Source of the DNA: JAVJUS01 sp040220455
Lineage (GTDB): Bacteria > Pseudomonadota > Alphaproteobacteria > DSM-16000 > Inquilinaceae
Assembly (NCBI GenBank): GCA_040220455.1
Contig: JAVJUS010000112.1
Location: 12,895 to 76,894, forward strand
DNA: 64,000 bases
Reading direction: 5' to 3'
Shown here: in pieces, positions 33,761 to 42,257 of the stretch
Layout: each line of letters begins with the position of its first letter
Position numbering within the stretch: the first letter of the stretch is position 1
Notes under the pieces: model-generated
What the model saw: the letters and a program-made list of their open reading frames with translations, nothing else
What the model was told of the DNA's origin: nothing
Databases searched by the model: none
Translations under genes and position numbers: made by a program

Positions 33761-34693
33761 ATGTCGGCCCGCCGTTCGCAATGGTATCCACTCGCGGCCC
33801 TATGGCGCGGACATTACGCCCTCGCCACCCGGTACGTGTTCCTTTGCCTGCCGGCGCCGATCGTCGCGGCGACGGCCCTCGTGCTGCTCGAAACATCGTT
33901 CGCCTGGGGGCCGGGCTCCGGCGTGCCGCCGATGATCCAGCCTCGCCGCCTCCACGACGCCGTGACGGCGCAGGCGGCATTCGGAGGCGCCGCGTTGCTG
34001 TTGGGCGCCGCCACGCTCGGCCTTCTCGCCCTGGCCACACGGTGGTCGTCGATTCCCGCAAGTAAAGACGACTTGGCAACCAGACTACTGACCTGGTTCC
34101 TCCGGCTGGTCATCCTGTGGTGGTGGCTGTTCGTCATGCTGATCGCCATGCTTCTCTTGGACGCGCGTCCCGTACAGAGGTTCGGGCCGCTCGACTTCGA
34201 ACCGCCGGCCGATACAAGGTGGTTGGAGCGCGATCTGGCCTTGCGCGGGATTACGCTGCCCGGGCACCACGAGATCATCCTGTACGAATCCTGGAGCACC
34301 GGTGCGTCCGGGCGCAATTACGTCATTCGCGTCGACCCACTGGGCGGGTTGATTTCCGGCAGTCGGCCGTACGACCAAGACTGGTCTCCAGGCCCGCACT
34401 CCTCCATGGCTCTGTCGCCTCCGATCCACTGGATCTGCGCGCAACAAATTACGGGCTTCCCCACCTTCGGCCTCGACACTCCCGATCGCCGTCTCGCCGC
34501 TCGCGCCGTCTGCGATCATCTGAAACCCCCGCCGCTTCGTCAGGGATTCCGGCACTTGCCCGTGCAATGGCCGCATTGGGAGAAACAATCGGAAAGCCGG
34601 ATCCATGACCGCGACATCGTGGACTGGGGCGACAAGGCGGTGATCGCCTTTCCGGATCTCTCGCTCGTCTGGTTTCATGATGGGTGGCCTTGA
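33761..34693 (+). CDS. Hypothetical membrane protein, second of the tandem pair
   Basis: A 310-residue protein with hydrophobic segments at about residues 24-45, 70-92 and 108-132 and a soluble C-terminal domain. It shares with its neighbour the blocks HEIILYESWSTGASGRNYVI, a late DRRLAARAVCDHL and the ending LSLVWFHDGWP. GGAGGAG before the ATG makes the start secure. The 15-bp spacing indicates an operon of two. Base composition is a little lower in GC than neighbouring genes, which suggests an accessory origin. No known family is recognised. Confidence 0.65.
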   Translation: MSARRSQWYPLAALWRGHYALATRYVFLCLPAPIVAATALVLLETSFAWGPGSGVPPMIQPRRLHDAVTAQAAFGGAALLLGAATLGLLALATRWSSIPASKDDLATRLLTWFLRLVILWWWLFVMLIAMLLLDARPVQRFGPLDFEPPADTRWLERDLALRGITLPGHHEIILYESWSTGASGRNYVIRVDPLGGLISGSRPYDQDWSPGPHSSMALSPPIHWICAQQITGFPTFGLDTPDRRLAARAVCDHLKPPPLRQGFRHLPVQWPHWEKQSESRIHDRDIVDWGDKAVIAFPDLSLVWFHDGWP

Positions 34694-35054
34694 CGCCAAA
34701 CGTTTCCCCGTGTGCGTGCCCCGTCCGCGGCACAGCGATCGCGCATCGCCAACGCGGCGCGTTCCAGGCCTTCCGCGCACGCGCAGGAAAGCCGGCCAAG
34801 CGATGGCCGGACCCACGGCGCCGGCCGATCCCTGTCGCGCTTCGTGGCCGGCGAAGACCCGCCGGAATCGGACAAACGGGTGGATCGGGCAACGGGGCGG
34901 CCCGATGTCTTCGCGCTCACGAGTCTCCGCCGTGTCCTGGCGGCCGACTCAATTGTTGCCGAACCTGCCTGATCCACGATGGGATATCCTTCCGGACTCT
35001 CTGTGAGAATTGCCTCAACGCGGTCGATTGATATGATTCAAGGAGTCGCTCCGC
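34694..35054. other. 361-bp convergent gap without a gene
   Basis: Several short open frames overlap here but none has a ribosome site or consistent codon use. No repeat of the GTAGGTCGG family is present. The last 80 bp before 35054 is AT-richer. I see nothing definite. Confidence 0.45.
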
Positions 35055-36845
35055 TCATTCGTCCATCTCGTACTCCGGCTCCCATTCGATATCGATGTCG
35101 ACGACCCGGCCCCGGTCATCCAGCGTTACCCGTCCCCGGATCCTGTCGCGGAACTCTCCTTCGATCTCGAACGGGGCCGCGAACCCTTCATCGGCAAGGC
35201 GCCATGCCAGATGACCATAGCCCTTGTATTCCTCACCCGGCTCGAAATCATAAGTATCGGTGATTTTATGCAGAACGGTGCCGTCGATGTAGATATGGCT
35301 ACCATGACGGGTCGCCGTGACATCGCTCGTGCTCGTCAGTTTCCAGGTCCCCAGCGCCATAGACAAATCAAGACTGTTGTTCGTCAAAATATTCTCGTCG
35401 CTCATCCACTCACTCTCGATAACCATGCTCTCGCCCTCCTCCAACCGGGCGAGATCGCGGCGGATATCGAGGTCACCTCCCTGGTCCATGAGATCCTCGC
35501 CTGTCTTGGGATCCGTGTTTTCGGAGAGATCGGGGTTGAAAGTGAGCGTCGCGAATCGCTCCCGATTTACGGCAATGGCTTCGATTGGCCGCGTGAATTG
35601 GAGAATTTCGTCCGACTCGAGACGACGCGGTTCGCCGGAGCCGTCCAGATAGTGGTCCAGCAAATCGGGCGCAAATGTCATTCCCAGTCGACGCCCAAGC
35701 TGAGCCGTGGAATCAAGTATGGATGCGGCGAAAGCCGCCTGAAGAGCTGTCCCCAGTGGGTAGTTCGGCGACCCGGGCGTCTGCGCGAGTAACTTCCGGC
35801 CCTTCACGGCGCGGAATTTCGGGCCCCTCGACGCGCCCACCGATGGAGAGAATTCGAGGTCCGACGGGTCGACCAATAGGTTGAGACGTCGACCGGACGA
35901 GGACGGCCCGACATCGGCGCCGCCGTCCTTCGGAGCGTCGCCGAATGGCGTCCGCCGCGACCGCGTTGCGTCGACGAGCAGGTTGCGTGACGGAAGCCAG
36001 TCCTGCGCCAGTCCCCTCGGGTCATCGCCCGGCACGGCCAGTCGGGAACGCGGGGCCGGTCGGGGCGGCTCGGCGGGGCGGGACGGGGCCCCGTCCACCA
36101 GCAGATTGCGCGAGGGGGTCGGTGGCGTGCCGCGCAGGCCGTCGTCGGGGCCCGACGAAATCGGGCGATCCGGCTCCCAGCGGTTCCGGTCAGGGCCATC
36201 CCCCCGCGCGCCGACGGGACGCGCGGGCCCGCCGCGGAAACCGTCATCGATCCAGGCGGAGGGCCGGCGTTGCCTGTCGTCCCGCTGACCGTCGTCGCCC
36301 CGCGTGCCATCGTCCGGGCCGGCCGACTTGCCGGATCGCGAGCCCTTGCGGTCGTCGCGGTCACTCCCCCGGGTGCCGTCGTCCGGGCCGGCCGACTTGC
36401 CGGATCGCGAGCCCTTGCGGTCGTCGCGCTCGCTCCCCCGGGTGCCGTCGTCGGGGCCGGCCGACATGCCCGGCGGCGAGCGCCGGCGGTCGTCGCGATC
36501 GCTGCCGCGGCTTCCCCTGCTCGATCCTGAGGACGACCGGCCTGAGGACGACCGACCGGAGGAGGATGACCCGCCGCGCGAGCCGTCGTCCGGCCCCGCG
36601 CTCATGCGGCTCGCGCTCACGTTCAAGTCGAGGAGGTTCGGCCGGCGATCGTAGCGATCGAATGCAAAACTGATCCTGACGGACCCGGGGCGCCCGCCGG
36701 GCGCCGGTAAGGGGGCGAACCCGCCCTCCCCGCTCTGGTGGCCGCGCCCGTCCCGATAGCGATCCCTGTAGCGATCCCGATAGCGATCCCGATAGCGATC
36801 GCGAGTCGACCGCTTGTCCCGATCCCACCGACTGTCGCTTGCCAT
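35055..36845 (-). CDS. Repeat-rich protein with a conserved-looking C-terminal domain
   Basis: A 596-residue protein. Residues 14-33 are a run of RDRY units. About 85-200 is low complexity, with three 23-residue repeats containing SAGPDDGTRG and DRDDRKGSRSGK, encoded by three tandem 69-bp DNA repeats. The short motif NLLVD occurs at least three times (NLLVDGA, NLLVDAT, NLLVDPS), plus the variant NLLDLNV. From about 370 the chain looks globular: LLDHYLDGSGEPRRLESDEILQF, then GTWKLTSTSDVT, then HKITDTYDFEPGEEYKGYGH. The DTYDF stretch recalls the colicin M active-site pattern, but its His-Arg is absent. No signal peptide or membrane helix. AGGGAG precedes the ATG. It may be an effector or matrix protein; the function is unknown. 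Confidence 0.68.
   Translation of the reverse strand: MASDSRWDRDKRSTRDRYRDRYRDRYRDRYRDGRGHQSGEGGFAPLPAPGGRPGSVRISFAFDRYDRRPNLLDLNVSASRMSAGPDDGSRGGSSSSGRSSSGRSSSGSSRGSRGSDRDDRRRSPPGMSAGPDDGTRGSERDDRKGSRSGKSAGPDDGTRGSDRDDRKGSRSGKSAGPDDGTRGDDGQRDDRQRRPSAWIDDGFRGGPARPVGARGDGPDRNRWEPDRPISSGPDDGLRGTPPTPSRNLLVDGAPSRPAEPPRPAPRSRLAVPGDDPRGLAQDWLPSRNLLVDATRSRRTPFGDAPKDGGADVGPSSSGRRLNLLVDPSDLEFSPSVGASRGPKFRAVKGRKLLAQTPGSPNYPLGTALQAAFAASILDSTAQLGRRLGMTFAPDLLDHYLDGSGEPRRLESDEILQFTRPIEAIAVNRERFATLTFNPDLSENTDPKTGEDLMDQGGDLDIRRDLARLEEGESMVIESEWMSDENILTNNSLDLSMALGTWKLTSTSDVTATRHGSHIYIDGTVLHKITDTYDFEPGEEYKGYGHLAWRLADEGFAAPFEIEGEFRDRIRGRVTLDDRGRVVDIDIEWEPEYEMDE
36305..36511. repeat. Three tandem 69-bp in-frame repeats
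   Basis: Copies at 36305-36373, 36374-36442 and 36443-36511. The first two are nearly identical and the third has diverged. Because 69 is a multiple of three, copy-number change would keep the frame of the repeat-rich protein. Confidence 0.85.
36752..36802. repeat. 12-bp tandem repeats at the gene's 5' end
   Basis: About four copies of a 12-bp unit (GATAGCGATCCC and a CTG variant), encoding the RDRY run close to the start of the repeat-rich protein. Copy-number change would also stay in frame. Confidence 0.8.
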
Positions 36846-36998
36846 GCCACGACTCCCTCACACCGTTAGCGTGAAGGAGCGTGCCCCTACCCGATTACCG
36901 ATTCAAGGCTTAAATTCCTATACACCAAGAAAACATACTGAGGCATCCGGCACGAGGCAGGCGATCGGGCCGGAACGCCCCGTCCGCCCCCCGCTCCC

Positions 36999-39446
36999 CT
37001 ACTCCGCCGCCTGCCTCGGCTCGCGGCCCAGTTCGCGTTCCAGCTCGACCACGGCCTGCATGGTCTTGAGCACGCTGTCGGGGGTCAGGCTCATGCTGTC
37101 GATGCCGAGCTCGACCAGGTACTTGGCGATTTCCAGATAGTCCGACGGCGCCTGGCCGCAGATGCCGGAGTGGCGGCCGTTGCGCTTGGCGCCCTCGACC
37201 GCCTGGCGCAAAAAGGCCATCACGCCCTCGTCGCGCTCGTCGAAGTCGAAGGCGACCATCTGGCTGTCCCGGTCGACGCCCAGGGTGAGCTGGGTCAGGT
37301 CGTTCGAGCCGATCGAGAAGCCGTCGAACCGCTTGGCGAATTCGTCGATCAGGATCACGTTGTTCGGGATCTCGCACATGACATAGACCTCGAGCCCGTC
37401 CCGGCCCCGCTCCAGGCCGTGCTTGGCCATGACGTCCAGCACCTTGTCGGCCTCCTCCAGACGCCGGCAGAACGGGATCATGAGCTTGAGGTTGGTCAGG
37501 CCCATCTCCTCGCGCACCCGCTTCATCGCGGCGCATTCCAGCGCGAAGCCCTCCTCGTAGGCCGGGTGGGCGTAGCGCGAGGCGCCGCGGAACCCGATCA
37601 TCGGGTTCTCCTCGCGCGGCTCGAAGGCCCGGCCGCCGATCAGGGCGGCGTATTCGTTGGACTTGAAGTCCGACATGCGCACCACGACCGGGCGCGGGTA
37701 GAACCCGGCGGCGATGGTGCCCACGCCCTCGGACAGCTTCTCGACGAAGAAGCGGGCGCCGGCCTCCTTCGGATCGTCGCCGTAGAGCCGCGTCATCTCG
37801 GCGATCTTCTGGCGCTCGCCCTCGTCCTCCACCTTCTCGGGGTAGAGCAGCGCCATCGGGTGGGCCTTGATGTACTCGTTGATGATGAACTCCATGCGCG
37901 CCAGGCCGACGCCGTCTACCGGCAGGAAGCTCGTCTTGAAGGCGATCTCCGGATTGCCGAGATTGACCATGATCTCGGTCGCCGGCCGGCCGATCTTGCT
38001 GAGATCGGTCGTGATGACCTCGAACGGCACCTCGCCGTCGTAGACCCGGCCGATATCGCCCTCCGCGCAGCTCACCGTCACGACCCGGCCGCCATCGGCC
38101 AGCACCTCGGTCGCGCCCTCCGCGCCGACCACGGCGGGAATCCCCAGCTCGCGGCTGACGATGGCGGCATGGCAGGTCCGGCCGCCGCGATTGGTGACGA
38201 TCGCCGCGGCCGTCTTCATCACCGGCTCCCAGTCCGGCGTGGTCGTGTCGGCGACCAGCACCTCGCCGGGCTTGAACGCGGAGAGGTGCCGGGCGTCCTT
38301 GACGACCCGCGCCGGGCCGGTGGCGATCTTGGTGCCGACGGCGCGGCCCGCGGCCAGGGTCTTGCCGGTGCCGGTGAGCTGGTAGTCCTCGAGCTCGGTG
38401 CCCAGGCGCTGGGAGGCGACCGTCTCCGGCCGGGCCTGGACGATGTAGAGCTTGCCGTCGACCCCGTCGAGCGCCCACTCGATGTCCATCGGCATCGCGT
38501 GGCCGTGCTTGGCGGTATAGTGGTCCTCGATCTTGATGCCGTAGTCGGCGAGCGTGAGCACGCCCGCGTCGTCGATGCAGAAGCGCTGCTGCTCCTCGCG
38601 CGAGGTCGGCTTGTTGACCACCGGATGGCGGGTCGTGCCGTGGGCGTAGACCATCTTCATCTGCTTGGCGCCCAGGGTGCGGCGCAGGACGCAGCGCTTG
38701 CCCTCGCGGTAGGTCGGCTTGTGGACGTAGAACTCGTCTACGTCGACCGCGCCCTGGACCACGTTCTCGCCCAGGCCCCAGGCGCCGGTGATGAAGACGG
38801 AGTCGCGGAAGCCGCTCTCCGTGTCGATCGAGAACATGACGCCCGACGACGCCAGGTCGGAGCGCACCATCTTCATGACGCAGGCGCTCAGCGCGACCTT
38901 GAAGTGGTCGAAGCCCCGGTCGATGCGGTACGAGATCGCCCGGTCGGTGAACAGCGACGCGTTGCAGCGCGCCACGGCGTCGAGCAGCATCTCGTCGCCG
39001 GCGATGTTGAGGTAGGTGTCGTGCTGGCCGGCGAAGCTGGCGGTCGGCAGATCCTCCGCCGTCGCCGAGCTGCGCACCGCGACCGACAGGTCCTCGCCGT
39101 ACTCCTCCTCGAGCGTGCGGTAGGCGGCCAGGATCTGCTCGCGCATCGGCGGGGTCAGTCCGGCGGCGTAGACGATTTCCCGGCACCGGCGGGCCACCTT
39201 GGCCAGGCGGTTGGTGTCGGTCTTGTCCAGGTCGTCGAGCAGCGAATGCAGCTCGTCCCAGGCGTTGGCGCCGGTAAGCGCATCGCGGAACGCGTCGGCG
39301 GTGACCGCGAATCCGTTGGGCAGGTTGACGCCGAGGGGAACCAGCTCCCGGTACATCTCGCCGAGCGAGGCGTTCTTGCCGCCGACCTCCGGAACATGGT
39401 CGATCGTGAGGTCTTTGAACCAACGGATGTAATCGGTGTCGGCCAT
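36999..39446 (-). CDS. ppsA: Phosphoenolpyruvate synthase
   Basis: An 815-residue gluconeogenic enzyme that converts pyruvate and ATP to PEP, AMP and phosphate. The N-terminal ATP-binding region contains GGKNASLGEMYREL and VRSSATAEDLPTASFAGQHDTYLN; the swivelling phospho-His domain has GGRTCHAAIVSRELGIPAVVG (catalytic His in TCHAA); and the C-terminal TIM barrel has FYPRPVVVRMSDFKSNEY and the late ICGQAPSD catalytic Cys. Length fits the family. The ATG at 39446 is preceded by CAGGAG; an upstream open extension is rejected. A pair of inverted FNR/CRP-like boxes lies upstream. Confidence 0.95.
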   Translation of the reverse strand: MADTDYIRWFKDLTIDHVPEVGGKNASLGEMYRELVPLGVNLPNGFAVTADAFRDALTGANAWDELHSLLDDLDKTDTNRLAKVARRCREIVYAAGLTPPMREQILAAYRTLEEEYGEDLSVAVRSSATAEDLPTASFAGQHDTYLNIAGDEMLLDAVARCNASLFTDRAISYRIDRGFDHFKVALSACVMKMVRSDLASSGVMFSIDTESGFRDSVFITGAWGLGENVVQGAVDVDEFYVHKPTYREGKRCVLRRTLGAKQMKMVYAHGTTRHPVVNKPTSREEQQRFCIDDAGVLTLADYGIKIEDHYTAKHGHAMPMDIEWALDGVDGKLYIVQARPETVASQRLGTELEDYQLTGTGKTLAAGRAVGTKIATGPARVVKDARHLSAFKPGEVLVADTTTPDWEPVMKTAAAIVTNRGGRTCHAAIVSRELGIPAVVGAEGATEVLADGGRVVTVSCAEGDIGRVYDGEVPFEVITTDLSKIGRPATEIMVNLGNPEIAFKTSFLPVDGVGLARMEFIINEYIKAHPMALLYPEKVEDEGERQKIAEMTRLYGDDPKEAGARFFVEKLSEGVGTIAAGFYPRPVVVRMSDFKSNEYAALIGGRAFEPREENPMIGFRGASRYAHPAYEEGFALECAAMKRVREEMGLTNLKLMIPFCRRLEEADKVLDVMAKHGLERGRDGLEVYVMCEIPNNVILIDEFAKRFDGFSIGSNDLTQLTLGVDRDSQMVAFDFDERDEGVMAFLRQAVEGAKRNGRHSGICGQAPSDYLEIAKYLVELGIDSMSLTPDSVLKTMQAVVELERELGREPRQAAE

Positions 39447-39536
39447 GGTCGGCTCCTGGCGGGCAACGTCTCGGGGGTGGCGCACGGCACGGCGCCCGGG
39501 ATGCCGGAGAGTGCGACCGCGACCGCCGTCCTGCCC

Positions 39537-39601
39537 ATGATGTGGATCAAGCCCGCGGTGTCGGCGCTCCCGGCGCCGGCATCCGGCTTGACCCAGGTCA
39601 T
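39537..39601. promoter_or_regulatory. Inverted pair of FNR/CRP-like boxes between ppsA and the AhpD-like gene
   Basis: ATGATGTGGATCAA (39537-39550; reading TTGAT-CCAC-ATCAT on the minus strand, nine of ten bases of an FNR-type box) faces TTGACCCAGGTCAT (39588-39601). Including flanks, 18 of 21 bases are shared as inverted repeats. The position, in the divergent promoter region about 91-104 bp upstream of the ppsA start, suggests a redox or carbon regulator. Confidence 0.5.
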
Positions 39602-39730
39602 GGGCGGCCGCGCCGCGGTGGGCACACTGGCGCGATGCAACCGTCGGCCGGCATCGGTCGTTGCTTCGGCACGCGGCCGGAGCGATCGGGATCGACGCCG
39701 GCATCCCTCGCGAGTGAAAGGCCGCCCGCC

Positions 39731-40069
39731 ATGAAGGACTACCCCGCCCTCGCCGCCGAGCTGCGCGCCGGGGCCAAGGAGCTGACCGCCGCCATCCCCG
39801 ACACGATGGCCGGCTTCCGCAGCCTGATGCACGCCGCCGGCGCCGACGGCGCGCTCGACGCGCGCACCAAGGAGCTGATCGCGCTGGCGATCGCGGTTGC
39901 CGCGCGCTGCGACGGCTGCGTCGCCTCGCACGCCCGGGCGGTCCTGGAGTCGGGCGCCGAGCGCGCGGAGGTCGCCGAGACGATCGGCGTGGCCATCCTC
40001 ATGGGCGGCGGCCCGTCGATGGTCTACGGCGTGGAGGCCCTGCGCGCCTACGACCAGTTCGCCGCCTAG
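39731..40069 (+). CDS. Carboxymuconolactone decarboxylase / AhpD-like family protein
   Basis: A 112-residue helical protein with the AhpD-type redox motif RCDGCVASHARAVLE (CxxC followed by His). Family members reduce peroxides or act as thiol-disulfide partners; the CxxCxxxH pattern favours the redox group over the decarboxylases. GAAAGG precedes the ATG. It is divergent from ppsA across a control region with paired FNR-like boxes. The TAG stop codon is the first three bases of a palindromic element. Confidence 0.88.
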   Translation: MKDYPALAAELRAGAKELTAAIPDTMAGFRSLMHAAGADGALDARTKELIALAIAVAARCDGCVASHARAVLESGAERAEVAETIGVAILMGGGPSMVYGVEALRAYDQFAA

Positions 40070-40168
40070 AGCATCCTGCGCCCGAACGGGCGCAGATAAG
40101 ATGCTCTATGTTTTTGAAGATAGGGCAATTTCCGAACTGACGGTTCAGTCGGTTCGGAATTTGCCCTA
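40067..40168. repeat. Two-part palindromic intergenic element overlapping a stop codon
   Basis: First hairpin: TAGAGCATC (40067-40075) pairs with GATGCTCTA (40100-40108), with an inner perfect CTGCGCCCG/CGGGCGCAG stem and an AA loop. Second hairpin: TAGGGCAATTTCCGAAC (40121-40137) pairs with GTTCGGAATTTGCCCTA (40152-40168) with one mismatch. It resembles the RIME-like palindromes of Rhizobiales that begin AGAGCATG. It probably ends the AhpD-like transcript. Confidence 0.8.
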
Positions 40169-40259
40169 GGCCGCCGCGGACTGACCGGCCCGCACGCGGC
40201 CGGGCCCGGAGTCCGGTCGCGACGACGCCCCGCATACCGGCGCAAAAGACGAGAAGACC

Positions 40260-40673
40260 ATGGACGCCATCGCAGCCGACACCGTCTGCCACATCATCGA
40301 GAAGGCGCGCGCCTACGACGCCCAAGTCGAGCCCGAGACCGACGAGGAGGAGGAGCCCGCCTCCAACCCGATCGACGACGAGGACATGGCCGTGCTGGAG
40401 GGCCAGGGCGAGGACTCCACCGAGGAGGAGCTGCACGAGATCATCGAGGGGCTCAACGTCGACGCCCGCGCCGAACTCGTCGCGCTCGCCTGGATCGGGC
40501 GCGGCGACTTCACAGGCGAACAATGGCGCGACGCGCTGGGGGAAGCCCGCGACCGGGCCAACGATCGCACCGCGGAATACCTGCTGGGTCTGCCCATGCT
40601 GGGCGACTACCTGGAGGAAGGGCTCGCCGCGCTCGGCTACGACTGCGCCGACGTCGCCGAGGGCCGCGCCTGA
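40260..40673 (+). CDS. DUF3775 family protein
   Basis: A 137-residue acidic cytoplasmic protein. It starts with a helix (VCHIIEKARAYDAQVEP) and has a long acidic stretch (ETDEEEEPASNPIDDEDMAVLEGQ), followed by LHEIIEGLNVDARAELVALAWIGRGDFTGEQWRDAL, the conserved DUF3775 core. The end is a helical GDYLEEGLAALGYD. The family is common in alphaproteobacteria and has no known role. The position after the AhpD-like gene, with a palindrome between, suggests a separate transcript. Confidence 0.85.
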   Translation: MDAIAADTVCHIIEKARAYDAQVEPETDEEEEPASNPIDDEDMAVLEGQGEDSTEEELHEIIEGLNVDARAELVALAWIGRGDFTGEQWRDALGEARDRANDRTAEYLLGLPMLGDYLEEGLAALGYDCADVAEGRA

Positions 40674-40761
40674 GGCGTGACGGGCGGCCGGGCGGAGACC
40701 CTTGGCAGCGAAGGTCATGGCCAACCGCGCCCGGATGCGGCATCATACGAGACGATCGCGC

Positions 40762-40789
40762 TTAACAATCAATTAACTAAGCGTATCCT
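40762..40789 (+). promoter_or_regulatory. Candidate sigma-70 promoter for the lipoprotein-chvI-chvG operon
   Basis: TTAACA (40762-40767, five of six to consensus) and TATCCT (40784-40789, four of six) are separated by 16 bp within the only AT-rich stretch between the DUF3775 and lipoprotein genes. The leader would be about 108 nt. Confidence 0.45.
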
Positions 40790-40903
40790 ATCCTTAGAAG
40801 GCATACCTACGGCGGGGCGGCAGCCGGTCCGGCATGGAAAATCCGGGCTTCTTGAATGCGTCGAGGCCGCGCCGGCGCGTCGAAACGGACGAGCGGGCGG
40901 AGC

Positions 40904-41467
40904 ATGACGGGTTCTCGACCACGGGTTCGACGTTGCCGCCACGGCGTGGCGGCCCTTGCCGTCGGGCTCGTCGGGCTCGCCGGATGCGCCGTCGACCCCA
41001 CCGAGGACGGCGACCTGACGCTCAACACGACGACGCAGGTGGGATCGCCGCCGCCCGGGATGGTCCCGCCGCCCGTGCCCACCGACCGCCCGACGCCGCC
41101 GGCGCGCCGGGTCGCCGAGCTGCCGGTCCAGGCGGCCGAGATCGACGCCAGCGAGCTGGCGCGCTCCGGCGCCATCGCGTTCCGGGAGGACGACGGCCCG
41201 ATCAACGACTTCGACGCCATCGTCGGCTATCCGGAAGAGGAGTTGCGCCGCCTGTTCGGCGACCCCGCGATGGTCGAGGACCGTCCCCCCGCCTTCACGT
41301 GGCAGTATGCGTCCGAGACCTGTACCCTCGATCTGTATTTCTTCATGGAAGTGAGTACCAACACGTTCCGCGTCCTGGCCTACGACCTCAAGAGCCGCAT
41401 CGCCGATGCCCCCAACCTCGACCGCCGTTGTCTCTCGGAACTCGTCCAATCCACCCCGTCAAGCTGA
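40904..41467 (+). CDS. Predicted lipoprotein
   Basis: A 187-residue exported protein. An Arg-rich N-terminus is followed by AALAVGLVGLAGCAVDP, a lipobox (LAGC) with Cys at about residue 29, so the mature protein is lipid-anchored, probably to the outer membrane because +2 is Ala. A Pro/Thr-rich linker precedes a small domain with EEELRRLFGDPAMVEDRPPAFTWQYASETCTLDLYFFME, which looks like a sensor of bound ligand or a BamE-like fold. GGCGGAG precedes the ATG. Because chvI follows within 4 bp it may modulate the ChvG sensor. Confidence 0.72.
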   Translation: MTGSRPRVRRCRHGVAALAVGLVGLAGCAVDPTEDGDLTLNTTTQVGSPPPGMVPPPVPTDRPTPPARRVAELPVQAAEIDASELARSGAIAFREDDGPINDFDAIVGYPEEELRRLFGDPAMVEDRPPAFTWQYASETCTLDLYFFMEVSTNTFRVLAYDLKSRIADAPNLDRRCLSELVQSTPSS

Positions 41468-41471
41468 CGCC

Positions 41472-42257
41472 GTGGGTGCTCGGGTCGCGCTCGTCGACGA
41501 CGACGCCTTCTTCCGCGAAGCCATAGGCATGAACCTCGCGGACGAGGGCTACGACGTTGTCGAGTTCGACAACGGCCACGACGCCCTGCGCTTCTTCGAC
41601 GACGGCGGCTCGGTCGAGATCATGCTGCTCGACTGGCGCATGCCGGGCCTGGACGGCATTCAGGTGCTCCAGCGCCTGCGCGATCGCGGCATCGACGTGC
41701 CGGTGATCTTCCTCACGGTGCTCAGCGACCAGATCTACGAGGAGGCGGCGCTGGCCGGCGGGGCGATCGACTTCGTGGAGAAGTCCCGCAGCCTGTCGAT
41801 CCTGCTCAAGCGCATGGACCTGATCGTCGGCGGCCGCAAGGCCCCGCTTGCCGAGGCCGCGGCCGCCGCGGGCGAGCCGATGGCCGCCGGCGCCGCCGCC
41901 CAGGCCGCCAATGGCGGGCGCGATCCGGCGGATTGGCTGACCGTCGGCGAGCTCCAGCTCAACATGCGCTCCTACCGGGCCTACTGGAAGGGCGAGCAGG
42001 TCGACCTCACGGTGACCGAGTTCAAGATCGTCCACGCCATGGCCGAGCACGCGGGCGAGAACCTGTCCTACCGCGCCCTCTACGACGTGGTGCGCGGGGT
42101 GGGCTTCGTCGCCGGGTACGGCGACGTCGGCTATCGCTCGAACGTGCGCGCCTTCATCAAGCGCATCCGCCAGAAGTTCCGGGCTTCCGACGACGCCTTC
42201 GACGGCATCGAGAACTACCCGGGCTTCGGCTATTGCTGGAAGAGGCCGGATGGCTGA
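41472..42257 (+). CDS. chvI: ChvI-type response regulator
   Basis: A 261-residue OmpR-class regulator. The receiver domain (residues 1 to about 120) has acidic pocket ALVDDDAFF, phosphoacceptor Asp54 in IMLLDWRMPG, a Thr in FLTVLS and Lys in FVEKS. An Ala-rich linker leads to a winged-helix DNA-binding domain from about 165 to the end, with DLTVTEFKIVHAMAEHAGENLSYRALYDVV and the terminal VRAFIKRIRQKFR. The GTG start at 41472 is chosen because an earlier ATG would overlap the lipoprotein gene. It overlaps chvG by 8 bp. Linked systems control envelope, exopolysaccharide and acid stress genes. Confidence 0.87.
   Translation: MGARVALVDDDAFFREAIGMNLADEGYDVVEFDNGHDALRFFDDGGSVEIMLLDWRMPGLDGIQVLQRLRDRGIDVPVIFLTVLSDQIYEEAALAGGAIDFVEKSRSLSILLKRMDLIVGGRKAPLAEAAAAAGEPMAAGAAAQAANGGRDPADWLTVGELQLNMRSYRAYWKGEQVDLTVTEFKIVHAMAEHAGENLSYRALYDVVRGVGFVAGYGDVGYRSNVRAFIKRIRQKFRASDDAFDGIENYPGFGYCWKRPDG

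Noticed and set aside
34677..35006. Small genes in the convergent gap after the tandem membrane proteins
   Set aside because: Several frames are open at once, with no ribosome site and no recognisable sequence.
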